From assembly GCF_000497755.1 (NCBI RefSeq), contig NZ_AYOD01000003.1, positions 1-64,000 of the forward strand: a stretch of 64,000 nucleotides of DNA. Direction: 5' to 3'. Positions 10,801 to 19,897 of the stretch are shown here, piece by piece (position 1 is the first letter of the stretch; each line of letters begins with the position of its first letter). The notes beneath the pieces were generated by a model. The model did no database searches. It saw nothing but the letters and a program-made list of their open reading frames with translations, and had not been told where the DNA came from. Position numbers and translations under genes: made by a program. The DNA comes from Aliihoeflea sp. 2WW (GTDB taxonomy: Bacteria; Pseudomonadota; Alphaproteobacteria; Rhizobiales; Rhizobiaceae).

Positions 10801-12481
10801 CGCGCGCGCAACGAGCCCCGAAGGGCTCGACGCAACCGTTCGCGGCTCCGCACCGCTGGGCGACGGCCAGCTTGCGCTCGACGTGACCCTCGCCGCCTTC
10901 CCGCTCGGCATCCTGAACACGGTCGTTCCCGACCAGAATCTCGGCGGCAACCTCTCGGGCACCGCGCGCGTCACCGGCACCACGTCCGACCCACAGGCCG
11001 CGTTCAATCTGAGCGCTTCGGGCCTGTCAGCCGCGCCGCTCAGCGATGCCGGCATCGGCGCGCTCAACGCCACCGCCGCCGGCAATTTCGCCAATCAGAC
11101 GGTCACCCTCTCCTCGGTCAACGTCTCCGGCAATCAGGGCCTGTCGCTCTCGGCCAGCGGCGCCGTCCCGCTTCAGGGCGCGGGGCTCGCCGTGAACCTC
11201 TCGGGCGAAGCGCCGCTCTCGCTCGCCAACCGCTTCCTGATCGATCGCGGCACCCAGCTCGTCGGCACGGTCGGCCTGCAGGGTCAGGTCACCGGCTCGA
11301 TATCCGATCCACAGATTCGCGGCACGGTCTCGACGCAAGGGGCGCAGATCGTCGATCCGGAAACCAACATCTCGCTGCGCGGCATCAACGTCTCGGCCAG
11401 CATCGACGGCCAGACGATCACGATCCAGTCGGCCAATGCGACGCTCGGCGCCGGCGGCACGATCACGGCGGGCGGCACGATCTCGCTCGGCGAGGGCCTT
11501 CCCGCCAATATCAACATCGCGCTCAATCAGGCCCGCTACAATGATGGCGACCTGATCGCCGCGACCGTCTCGGGCAACCTCGCCTTCACCGGCCCCCTTG
11601 CCGCCGATGCGCGCCTGTCGGGAACGGTCAATATCGAGCGGGCCGAAATCTCCGTCCCCGAGAACCTGGGCGGCGGCGCGGCCGGCATCGACGTCATCCA
11701 CCGCAACCCGCCGCCCGGCGTCGCCGCGACGCTGCAGCGCGCCCGGGCCAATGACGGGACGCCTGTCCCCACCTCGCGGCCAAGCGTCATCCAGCTCGAC
11801 GTGACGGTCAACGCGCCGAACCAGATCTTCGTGCGCGGTCGCGGGCTCGACGCGGAGCTTGGCGGCAGCGTGCGGGTGCTGGGCCCGGTCACCAATGTCC
11901 AGCCGGTCGGCGCTTTCGAGCTGATTCGCGGTCGTCTCGGAATTCTCGGTCAGCGCATCGAATTCGAGGAAGGCACGATCACGCTGGTCGGCGATCTCGA
12001 TCCGGTGCTGAACTTTGTCGCCAGCTCCGAGAGCGACGGGACGACCGTGTTCATCACCGTCTCCGGCCGCGTCTCGGCCCTCGACATCTCCTTCTCCTCC
12101 TCCCCGCAACTGCCGGAAGATGAGGTACTTGCGCGGCTGATCTTCAACCGATCCCTTAACGAACTCTCCGCCTTCCAGATCGCGCAACTCGCCGCCGCCG
12201 CAGCAGAACTTGCCGGCGGCGGGAACTCGTCGCTGCTCGGCAGCCTGCGCAGCGCGACCGGGCTCGACGATCTCGACATCGTCACCGACAGCGAAGGCAA
12301 CGCCGCGGTCCGCGCCGGACGCTACATCCAGGACAACATCTATCTGGGCGTCGAAGCGGGCGCCGGGGGGACAGCGCGGGGGACGATCAATCTCGACATC
12401 ACCGACGAATTGAAGGCGCGCGGGGCGGTTGGGTCGGATGGGGATTCGAGCCTCGGCGTGTTCTTCGAACGCGATTATTAG
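7886..12481 (+). CDS. tamB: Translocation/assembly module TamB
   Basis: Protein of 1531 aa (E. coli TamB 1259 aa) with an N-terminal signal/anchor (MIRILVALACLIFAVPASAQ), a long repetitive beta-rich body of short strand motifs and a C-terminal DUF490 domain (roughly the last 350 residues, including RGRLGILGQRIEF and LPEDEVLARLIF). It bridges the periplasm and works with TamA, and belongs to the AsmA-like lipid-transfer proteins. The start is TTG inside TTGA, overlapping the tamA stop. A strong terminator follows immediately. Confidence 0.94.
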   Translation: MIRILVALACLIFAVPASAQETEAETRSLFTNFIQNQLSTPNRQIQISGIQGALSSNARIGSITVADREGVWMRITNASIDWSRSALLLRQRLEISSLRAERIDVIRQPVPEEGMPAPESSGFAVPELPVAINLESLEIPVATFGPTVFGLESELSLTGRLRLEDGAIDTALDVTRLDGPGGQLGLSFVYSNTTEVVDLDLSLSEPENGIVANVLNIEGRPPVALTLSGNGELDNLDVQLALDADSERILTGIAMLREGRGGRGFSTRLSGPIAQLIPAQFRDFFGAETSLEAQGFIRDEGGFRLDALDLESAALTLSASAETTADSFLRRLAIDASVEDPSGDVVVLPVPGGDTTVQRAALTLSYGGGADDDWSGSLDIRGLDTAGFAAETMELDLSGLAQNLDQPNDRRITFDLSGAIDGVTSPDEEIAQALGTRIDLTSSGEWASSQPLVLSDTQIEAEALILRLAGTVAEYVFDGDIGVETSSLAPFSGLAGRDLSGALALNARGSVAPISGGFNLTLDGTIDELRIDQEAADNLMGGRTTIAGRIERGANGLVTENLRVENQQFNLLADGTYATGAADFDFRFGLTDLALVSPEASGALTAEGRAAGSDGLINLTTSVTVPSGRLADKQLRDAAIAFEGTLEESDLEGTLAGSAFLDGVRVDLSSAIALVEEERRLTDLVFTAGGARLTGSVVQDSAGLLTGSLDIDAADISTLAALALQEASGAVQASVGLEPVENEQRATLEGTIDDFTLGETRIEAAEIQAAIDDLFGVPRIDGSVDASGISAGGVEVTTLQANANRQGETTDFSANARLDNGTTAAAEGSLTPEGEGFRLALTRIDLAQGNLAARLRQPASLSVIGETITIDALALDVGGGSIDATGRIAEQIDLDVTIAALPLSIANTVRPDLELGGTIDGTARVTGPRSQPDVAFDIRGNALQAAALRDAGLSSLGVTARGTTSGERLNIDARATSPEGLDATVRGSAPLGDGQLALDVTLAAFPLGILNTVVPDQNLGGNLSGTARVTGTTSDPQAAFNLSASGLSAAPLSDAGIGALNATAAGNFANQTVTLSSVNVSGNQGLSLSASGAVPLQGAGLAVNLSGEAPLSLANRFLIDRGTQLVGTVGLQGQVTGSISDPQIRGTVSTQGAQIVDPETNISLRGINVSASIDGQTITIQSANATLGAGGTITAGGTISLGEGLPANINIALNQARYNDGDLIAATVSGNLAFTGPLAADARLSGTVNIERAEISVPENLGGGAAGIDVIHRNPPPGVAATLQRARANDGTPVPTSRPSVIQLDVTVNAPNQIFVRGRGLDAELGGSVRVLGPVTNVQPVGAFELIRGRLGILGQRIEFEEGTITLVGDLDPVLNFVASSESDGTTVFITVSGRVSALDISFSSSPQLPEDEVLARLIFNRSLNELSAFQIAQLAAAAAELAGGGNSSLLGSLRSATGLDDLDIVTDSEGNAAVRAGRYIQDNIYLGVEAGAGGTARGTINLDITDELKARGAVGSDGDSSLGVFFERDY

Positions 12482-12494
12482 GCTCCGGAACGCG

Positions 12495-12522
12495 AAAAAG
12501 GCGGCTGAAAGGCCGCCTTTTT
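12495..12522 (+). terminator. Rho-independent terminator after tamB
   Basis: An 11-bp perfect stem (AAAAAGGCGGC with GCCGCCTTTTT) around a 6-nt loop begins 14 nt after the tamB stop, and its right arm ends in a T run. The matching A run on the left means it may also act on minus-strand transcripts. Confidence 0.88.
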
Positions 12523-12578
12523 GAGCTCAAAGTCCGCGATTTTGAGCGAAAGCCAGCTCGTTTCGAGCGGTTTTCAGC

Positions 12579-12836
<258 letters not shown>

Positions 12837-15500
12837 TCAGACGACGACGCCGATTTCATCGAGCGGGGCGCTGATGGTGCAGCGCAGGCCATCGGGGCGG
12901 AAGTCGAGGCGGACATCGCCGCCCAGTTCTCCGGCAAGGCTGCGGCCGACGAGGCGCGAGCCGAAACCCTGGCGCGTCGGCTGGACGACCGGCGGCCCGT
13001 CCTGTTCGCTCCAGAGAAGCGCGAACCGGCCGTCGGCGCGGTCGACGGTCCATTCGATCCGGACCGAACCTTCGGCGGTCGACAAGGCGCCGTATTTGAC
13101 CGCGTTGGTGGCGAGTTCGTGCAGCGCCATTGCAAGCGCCAGGGCCGACTTCGTCGAACAGCGCACGTCGGGGCCGTTCGAACGGATGCGCGGCGTGTCC
13201 TTCTGGACAAAGGGCAGGATCGCCTGCGCCACGATCTCCGCCAACGGTGCCCCCTCCCAGCTTTCGCGGGTCAGGACGTTGTGAGCGTTGGACAGTGCGA
13301 TGAGGCGCGATTCGAACGTGGCGCGCAGGTCGCGGGCGACGTCGTGGCCGCGAAAGGTCTGCGAGGCGATCGACTGGACGGTCGCCAGCGTGTTCTTCAC
13401 GCGGTGGTTCAGTTCGTTGATCAGCAGGCTGCGGCGCTCCTCGGCGCGCTTGCGCTCGGTCAGGTCGAAATTGACCCCCACCATGCGTTCCAGCCGCCCG
13501 CTCGCATCGCGCATCGCGATCGCGCGCGAGCCCATCCATCTGATTTCACCGGTATCGGGCCGCTGGATTCGGAAATCCACCTCGACCATCCGACCGCCCG
13601 GTCCGTCGAGCTCCGCCGCATCGGCAATGCCCATGAAGTCGTCGCCGATGGTCAATTCCCGGAAGGATGCGAGCGAAGGCTCAAAACTTTCCGGCGAGAC
13701 GCCGAACAGCCGGAACTGCGCATCGTCCCAGATCATCGTATCGGTCTGCGCGTTCCACTCCCAGACGCCCATCTGGCCGGCCGAAAGCGCCAGATCCTTG
13801 CGCAGCGATATCTCGCGCAATTCCTGTTCGGCCGCCTGACGGGCGGTGTCGTCGCGGATGGTCAGGACGTTGCCGATGGTCTCGCCATTCGGCCCGAAAA
13901 CCGGCTTGGCGCTGCCGATCGCCAGGATTTCGACATCGTCAGGACGGCGAATGCGCCAGCGCGCCTCGATGACGCTCTCGCCGTTCAGAACCGCACGCGC
14001 CAGCGGCAGTTCGTGCGAGGGATAGGGCTCGCCATTCTCGCGGAAGAGCTGGAACCGTGTGGCGTATTCGTCGGGCGAGATGTCGAGATGGGCGACGCCA
14101 TGGATTTCGGCGGCGGAACGGTTGATGAAGGTGATGCGCCCCTTGGGATCGGTGACGATGACGCCTTCGCTCAACTGGCCGAGAAGCGCCGCCTGTTCGG
14201 CAGCGATGAGTTCCGCGCGCCGGCGTGCCTCGGACGTCGCCTCATGCGCCTCGCGCTCCTCCGTCCGGTCCCGAAGTATCTTGAGGAAGCCGCCACCGCC
14301 GCCGCCAACCAGCGGCACGATCGCGCCCGAACCCCAGAAGCGGGTTCCGTCCTTGCGCACGTGCCAGCGCTCGTTGGAGGCACGGCCGGTCGCGCGCGAC
14401 AGGGCGCGCTCTTTCTGCGGAAGCTCGTTCGCCAGATCCTCCTCGGTGAAGAAGATCGTCGCGTCCATGCCGAGGATTTCGTCTTCCGTATAGCCCAGAA
14501 GGCGCTCGGCGCCGCTGTTCCAGGACAAGACCTGCCCGGAATCATTGATCAGGATGATCGCGTATTCGACCGCGCTGTCGAGGATGAGGCGCGAGCGCTC
14601 GCGGCTGCGCACGAGTTCCTGCTCCGCTTCGCGCGCTTCGGTCACGTCCCGGACGACGGCGAAGAAGCCGGTCACGCTGCCGTCTTCGCCGCGATGCGGG
14701 ACATATTCCGATTCGATGTGGCGCATGCGCCCATCCGTCTGGGGGATCGCGGTGGCGAAGGAGACCTGACGCCCGGCAAGAGCGGCTTCGGCATGTTCGC
14801 GCATGTCGGCAAAGGCGCGTTTGCCGAGCACTTCGGCAATGGTCTTTCCGATCACCTGATCATCTGGACTGGCGACGCCACGACGATGTGCATCGTTGCG
14901 GAAGGTGTAGCGCATCTGGGTGTCGATGAAGGCGACCATCTGCGGCAGGCCGTTCGCCAACTGGCGGACCTGATCGACGAGGCGCAACGAGGCCACGGGC
15001 GAGCGCGCCGTCGTTGCCGGTTCCGCGAGCAACGTCACCAGGATGCCGGCGACCGGCACGTTTCCATCGCCGATCGGCGTGGCCGTCGCTGCGAACTGCC
15101 GTGGAACCATGCCCGTCACATCGACGACGTCGCGCTCGAAAGTCAGGGTGGCGGCAGAAGCGGTCTCGCGGACGCGGTCGGCCAGTTCGCGCAGGGGACG
15201 TTCGATTTGCGGATCGAGCGCATCGAGCGTCACGCCGCGATGGGTCGGATAGAGGCTCTGGTCGATGAGCGGCGTCGCCGCGTCATTGTAGACGAGGCGA
15301 AGATCCGTGCCCCAGAGAATGAACGCAGGCGCGTTCATCGTCAGGACGATGTCGCTTGCCGCGACGAGCGCGGGCGGCCATTCGGACCGCGCGCCGAGCG
15401 CCGTCAGGTTCCAGTCGAAGACGCCTGCGCCCAGCGGACGGTGAATTGCCGTCGCCAAACCCTGCCGCCCTTCGTCAGTCTCGCCCTCTCGCGCCGACAC
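12837..15500 (-). CDS. Multi-PAS HWE-family sensor histidine kinase
   Basis: Protein of 887 aa with no obvious transmembrane helix, hence a cytosolic sensor. I see about five PAS-like domains (roughly 25-150, 185-295, 300-420, 435-555, 565-685) and a C-terminal HWE kinase. The phospho-accepting His is residue 699 in NELNHRVKNTL, the N box is ALHELATNAVKYG, and LLWSEQDGPP carries the W-x-E signature. The GTG start at 15500 is preceded by GAGGGG. The family includes light, redox and general-stress sensors. No response regulator or PhyR/NepR gene is adjacent, so the signal and partner are unknown. Confidence 0.92.
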   Translation of the reverse strand: MSAREGETDEGRQGLATAIHRPLGAGVFDWNLTALGARSEWPPALVAASDIVLTMNAPAFILWGTDLRLVYNDAATPLIDQSLYPTHRGVTLDALDPQIERPLRELADRVRETASAATLTFERDVVDVTGMVPRQFAATATPIGDGNVPVAGILVTLLAEPATTARSPVASLRLVDQVRQLANGLPQMVAFIDTQMRYTFRNDAHRRGVASPDDQVIGKTIAEVLGKRAFADMREHAEAALAGRQVSFATAIPQTDGRMRHIESEYVPHRGEDGSVTGFFAVVRDVTEAREAEQELVRSRERSRLILDSAVEYAIILINDSGQVLSWNSGAERLLGYTEDEILGMDATIFFTEEDLANELPQKERALSRATGRASNERWHVRKDGTRFWGSGAIVPLVGGGGGGFLKILRDRTEEREAHEATSEARRRAELIAAEQAALLGQLSEGVIVTDPKGRITFINRSAAEIHGVAHLDISPDEYATRFQLFRENGEPYPSHELPLARAVLNGESVIEARWRIRRPDDVEILAIGSAKPVFGPNGETIGNVLTIRDDTARQAAEQELREISLRKDLALSAGQMGVWEWNAQTDTMIWDDAQFRLFGVSPESFEPSLASFRELTIGDDFMGIADAAELDGPGGRMVEVDFRIQRPDTGEIRWMGSRAIAMRDASGRLERMVGVNFDLTERKRAEERRSLLINELNHRVKNTLATVQSIASQTFRGHDVARDLRATFESRLIALSNAHNVLTRESWEGAPLAEIVAQAILPFVQKDTPRIRSNGPDVRCSTKSALALAMALHELATNAVKYGALSTAEGSVRIEWTVDRADGRFALLWSEQDGPPVVQPTRQGFGSRLVGRSLAGELGGDVRLDFRPDGLRCTISAPLDEIGVVV

Positions 15501-15591
15501 GCATATCCCCTCGATGGCCTTGCGGCTGCCCCAGCCCGTATTTCTTGGTCGTCGGTTTTGACGCTGGTGTCAACGTTATCCCCGATACCGG

Positions 15592-17865
15592 TCATTCGGC
15601 CGCTTCGCGCGGCAATTCCTTCCTTTCGCCGGGCCGATGCTGGTCGGCAAGCGGCGAAATTTCGGCCATCGGGAAGGCATCGACGGCGACCACGCGCGCC
15701 ACCGCCTCGCGCGCCTCGACCAGACGGCGATGCTCGTCGGCGGATATGAGACCCGTTTCGACCGCCCGTTCGACCTCGCGCATGTTCGCATCGCGAAGCT
15801 TCTTTTCGATCGGTGCAACGCCGGCACGAAGATCGAATGCGCGCTCCAGGTCCTTCAAGGCGTGGTCTTCATGACCTTCACCGAGATAGAGATCCGGCGC
15901 CAGCCGATCACGCTGCGAGCCGGGCTCCATCAGCATTTCCGCGACGCGGGTGCGCGCGGCATCGCTCGGTTCGGGGTTTGGAACGCCGAGCGGGAACGCA
16001 ATGGCGCGAACGAGCCAGGCCGCCCATCGTGCCGGAAGGTTGGCGAGGACGCCCTTGAAGGCGACGCCCATGCGCTGGCGGCCGCGCATCATGATGAAAT
16101 CGACGAGCGGCCTGTCGGCCTCCTGTCTCCCTTCGTCCTCGAAGCGCTTCAAGACGGCGGCGCCGAGATAGATTTCCGCCAGAATGTCGCCCAGCCGCGC
16201 GGACAGCATCTCCTTGCGCTTCAGCGCACCGCCAAGCGTCAGCAAGGCAAGGTCGGACAGGAGCGCGAAGGCGGCGGCATAGCGGGAAAGCTGGCGCCAG
16301 TGACCGGAAAGCGCAGCCTTGCGCGGCGCCGGGGCGACGAGCCCGCCCGTCCAGCCGCGAACGAAGGCCTTGAGCGCGTTCAGCGCCGAATGTCCGGCAT
16401 GGCGCCAGAACTGACGGTCGAACTCTTCCAGACCGCGCGCGTCGTCCCCGTCGGACAGGGCCAGAAGCTCCTTCAGCATATAGGGATGCGAACGGATGGC
16501 GCCCTGCCCGAAGATCATCAGATTGCGGGTCAGGATGTTGGCGCCCTCGACCGTGATGCCGATGGGCACGGACCGGTATTGCGGCCCCAGATAGTTCTTC
16601 GGCCCCTCGATGATGGCCTTGCCGCCATGAATGTCCATCGCATGCTCGATGGAACGGCGCATGCGGTCGGTCGCGTGAAACTTCATGATCGCGGAGATGA
16701 CGGAAGGCTTGTGATCCTCGTCGAGCGCCGCGACCGTCAGGCGCCGCGCGGCGTCGATCTGATAGGCATTCGCGGCGATCTCGGCCATCGGCTCCTGGAT
16801 GCCTTCGAACTTGCCGATCGGCACGTTGAACTGCGTGCGCACGCGCGCATAGGCGCCGGTGGCGCGGGCGCACATGGCGGCGGAGGCCGCAGACTGCGAC
16901 GGCAGCGAAATGCCGCGACCGGCCGCTAGCGCCGTCATCAGCATCTTCCAGCCCTGACCGACGCGCTCGGGACCACCCAGCACCCATTCGAGCGGGATGA
17001 ACACGTCCCTGCCGGAGAGAGGCCCGTTCTGGAACCAGGTGAAGAGCGGGACATGGCGATCACCATGGGTGACGCCGGGCGTCGAGGTCGGCAGGAGCGC
17101 GACGGTGATGCCCCGGTCCGTGCCGCCGCCAAGATGGTTGTCGGGATCGGACAGCTTGAAGGCGAGGCCCATGACAGTCGCGACGGGGCCCAGCGTGATG
17201 TAGCGCTTTTCGAAATTCAGACGGATGCCGAGGACGCGCTCGCCTTCGTGATCGCCATATTCGACGATGCCGGTGTCGGTCATGGCGGCGGCATCGGAGC
17301 CCGCCTGCGCGGAGGTCAGCCCGAAGCAGGGAATCTCGCGGCCGTCGGCAAGGCGCGGCAGCCAGTAATCGCGCTGCTCGTCAGTACCGAAGTGCATCAG
17401 GAGTTCGCCCGGGCCGAGCGAGTTCGGCACCATGACCGTGACGCCAGCCGTCACGCTCGCCGAAGATATCGTCCTGACGACCTCGGAATGGGCGGTGTTG
17501 GAAAAGCCGAGCCCGCCAAAGCGCTTCGGAATGATCATCCCGAAGAACTTCTTCTCGCGCAGGAAATCCCAGACGTGCTTCGGCAGGTCGCGGTCTTCCC
17601 AGACGAGCTTCCAGTCGTCGACCATGGCGCACAATTGCCGCACCGGCCCTTCCATGAAGGCCTGCTCCTCGGCGGAGAGGCTGGCAGGCTTCATTTCGAG
17701 AAGCTGGCCCCAGTCAGGCGTGCCGGAGAAAATCTCGCCGTCCCACCAGACCGTTCCGGCATCGATCGCATCGCGCTCGGTTTCCGAAATGGGCGGCATG
17801 ACGCCCTTGGCCCAGCCGAAAATGGGCTTCGAAATGCGGTCGCGGCGAAACTCGCGGATCGTCAT
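15592..17865 (-). CDS. Acyl-CoA dehydrogenase, FadE type (DUF1974 C-terminus)
   Basis: Protein of 757 aa. The core (about 75-450) contains the acyl-CoA dehydrogenase segments GMIIPKRFGGLGFS and CFGLTSAQAGSDAA. The extra C-terminal 280 residues correspond to the DUF1974 region of E. coli FadE (814 aa). It catalyses the first FAD-dependent step of fatty-acid beta-oxidation. I start at ATG 17865 behind GGGGGAG rather than a TTG six codons earlier. It is monocistronic; no other fad gene is adjacent. Confidence 0.92.
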   Translation of the reverse strand: MTIREFRRDRISKPIFGWAKGVMPPISETERDAIDAGTVWWDGEIFSGTPDWGQLLEMKPASLSAEEQAFMEGPVRQLCAMVDDWKLVWEDRDLPKHVWDFLREKKFFGMIIPKRFGGLGFSNTAHSEVVRTISSASVTAGVTVMVPNSLGPGELLMHFGTDEQRDYWLPRLADGREIPCFGLTSAQAGSDAAAMTDTGIVEYGDHEGERVLGIRLNFEKRYITLGPVATVMGLAFKLSDPDNHLGGGTDRGITVALLPTSTPGVTHGDRHVPLFTWFQNGPLSGRDVFIPLEWVLGGPERVGQGWKMLMTALAAGRGISLPSQSAASAAMCARATGAYARVRTQFNVPIGKFEGIQEPMAEIAANAYQIDAARRLTVAALDEDHKPSVISAIMKFHATDRMRRSIEHAMDIHGGKAIIEGPKNYLGPQYRSVPIGITVEGANILTRNLMIFGQGAIRSHPYMLKELLALSDGDDARGLEEFDRQFWRHAGHSALNALKAFVRGWTGGLVAPAPRKAALSGHWRQLSRYAAAFALLSDLALLTLGGALKRKEMLSARLGDILAEIYLGAAVLKRFEDEGRQEADRPLVDFIMMRGRQRMGVAFKGVLANLPARWAAWLVRAIAFPLGVPNPEPSDAARTRVAEMLMEPGSQRDRLAPDLYLGEGHEDHALKDLERAFDLRAGVAPIEKKLRDANMREVERAVETGLISADEHRRLVEAREAVARVVAVDAFPMAEISPLADQHRPGERKELPREAAE

Positions 17866-17938
17866 GGCACTCCCCCGGATCAAGCGATGCGTTGAACCTG
17901 ATGGAATGCGCGGGCGGGCTGATCGTTCCGGCCGGGCC

Positions 17939-19687
17939 TCAATGCGTCAGGTGCAGCGCCGCGACCGCGCGGCCGATATCCGAGAAGGCCTTTTCCAGAG
18001 CGGCCGTGTTGCTGGCCATGTGGAAATTGTCCTTCTTGGTCGCGCAGTTCTCGAACAGGGTCTTAACGGCCGCGTTCGTGGTGTTGTAGAGGACCGTGAA
18101 GACCTCCACGCCCTGGGCCTTCATCTGGGTGCACATCGAACCCGTCCAGGTGTTCAGCGTCTTTTCCGCCTCGCCCTGGCTGGTCTTGCCGTCGATGCGG
18201 CTGGCGGCATTGTTCATGCCCTTGGCGCCGAGGAAGCCGTAGGAGCCGTAGTCGGACTTGTTGATCGTGTTGCTGGAACCGAATGACACGTTGGTGCCGT
18301 CGGTCATCAGGACCAGGAACTTCGAGACGCTGTCGGTGCCGAAGGGCGCGGCCTGCGTGTAGGGCGCTTCGGGCGACAGGACGCGCCAGCCCCAGGCTAG
18401 GCCTTCGGAAATATTGGTGCCCGACCCGTTCCAGAACTGCATCGCGTCGATGCCGGTGCGCACCTTTGCCATGTCGTCCGTCAACGGCACGATCGGCGTC
18501 GGGCAGGCGCGATTCGGGCCGATGGTCAGGTTGTGGGTGTCCTTGACCGACTTGCCCGGCAGATTGTTGACGACCCCGTCGATCGAATACTTGACCGTGG
18601 AACGCTGGATGTCGGTGCGGCCGGCATTCGTGTTGATGTCGAAGCCCTGGGTCTTGTGGTCGAGCCAGGCATTGTTGAAGTTCGCACCGTCATTGCCGCC
18701 GGTGGTCTGGCGCGCTCTCGGCTCGCTCGGGGCAAAATAGGGCACGAACAGCGTATCGGGCTTCGACGGATCGGGCGGTGTCAGGTCGAAATTGTAGGGA
18801 ACGGGACGTGCCTCGACGCAGCCCTTCCACTCCGTCTTCGACTGGCGGAACAGTTCCCAGTGATGCGGGTACTTCTTCACATTGGCGCACATGGCGCGCA
18901 TGTCCTTGGCGGCTTGCGAGGTGCCGGTTATCGAGCAGCCGGCGCTGTCATAATGGGCCCATTTCGCCATGATCGCGTTGCGCTGGGCGTCGGTCAGGTC
19001 GGCGCGGCGCTGGACGGCGTTCAAGGTCGGGCGCGCGTTGCGCATCGTGTCGTCGATGAAGTTCCAGCCATTGTAGACGGCCACGCCGGTCTTATCGATC
19101 CAGGCTTCGTCGAAGCCCTCGCCATTGATGTTGACCGCCGTCACGAAGGGAACCAGGCCGACGCGGACTTCCTGGCGCGGGTCGCCCTCGCTTTCGACAG
19201 CGTCGAGCAATGCCTTGGAGGCCTTCTTCAGGGCGTCGATGCCGCCCTGGCCCATCGAGCCGGTGTTGTCGAGGACCATGGCGATCTCGAGGGTCTTGGT
19301 CGAGCGGAACGAGGTGGCGGAGACCGTCACGCCGTCCGTGCCAATCCGGTTCATCAGGAACAGGCGGACCTTGGCATCGACGCGGCCGGTGACCTCCACA
19401 TAGTTCAGCCCCTCGCGCGTCGACAGGTCGGTGACGGCGGAGCTGATGGTCGAGCCGGTGATCTGGCTCGAGATGAAATCGTCAAACAGGCGCTCGCGTT
19501 CGGCATCGGACGCGTTCTCTCGCGAGGCTGCCAGAACGGCGCTGTCGGCGATGTTCTGCAGGCGCGCTTTCGCGTTGATGATGTTGGCGGTGTCGACCGC
19601 CAGGCCGACGCCGGCGAGCAAGGCCGGAAGCAGCACTGCTGTCATGATGCCGAAATTGCCGGCTTTGGAATGCCAGAACCTGAACAT
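17939..19687 (-). CDS. TadG-like pilus/envelope protein with vWA domain
   Basis: Protein of 582 aa. The N-terminus (FRFWHSKAGNFGIMTAVLLP) is a TadE/TadG-type hydrophobic segment followed by NIINAKARLQNIADSAVLAA. A von Willebrand A domain begins around residue 130 with the MIDAS motif DNTGSMG, and a long insert precedes the rest of the fold (VLMTDGTN). TadG proteins are pseudopilin-like parts of Flp/Tad pili, but no other tad or flp gene is present, so this may be a stand-alone envelope protein. Confidence 0.85.
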   Translation of the reverse strand: MFRFWHSKAGNFGIMTAVLLPALLAGVGLAVDTANIINAKARLQNIADSAVLAASRENASDAERERLFDDFISSQITGSTISSAVTDLSTREGLNYVEVTGRVDAKVRLFLMNRIGTDGVTVSATSFRSTKTLEIAMVLDNTGSMGQGGIDALKKASKALLDAVESEGDPRQEVRVGLVPFVTAVNINGEGFDEAWIDKTGVAVYNGWNFIDDTMRNARPTLNAVQRRADLTDAQRNAIMAKWAHYDSAGCSITGTSQAAKDMRAMCANVKKYPHHWELFRQSKTEWKGCVEARPVPYNFDLTPPDPSKPDTLFVPYFAPSEPRARQTTGGNDGANFNNAWLDHKTQGFDINTNAGRTDIQRSTVKYSIDGVVNNLPGKSVKDTHNLTIGPNRACPTPIVPLTDDMAKVRTGIDAMQFWNGSGTNISEGLAWGWRVLSPEAPYTQAAPFGTDSVSKFLVLMTDGTNVSFGSSNTINKSDYGSYGFLGAKGMNNAASRIDGKTSQGEAEKTLNTWTGSMCTQMKAQGVEVFTVLYNTTNAAVKTLFENCATKKDNFHMASNTAALEKAFSDIGRAVAALHLTH

Positions 19688-19897
19688 GGACTTTCCCCGC
19701 TTTCGTGCGCCGACCCTGGCCCAACAAGATTAACGGAGTGGATAGGCGCGCGCGGGCGTTGCGGATTGGGTTAAGGCCGGCCTAACGGCAGGCGCAGAAT
19801 TGAAGGATCGGTGAATTTCGCCGCGGCGGGGATCGACATCGGCCGTGCCCTGCCACAGTTTCGTCAAGAAGAGCCAACCCCGCGCGAAGGACGTGCC

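Noticed and set aside
13119-15749. An 876-codon open frame antisense to the histidine kinase
   Set aside because: Same shadow effect; the kinase strand has complete domains and a good start, the antisense has none.
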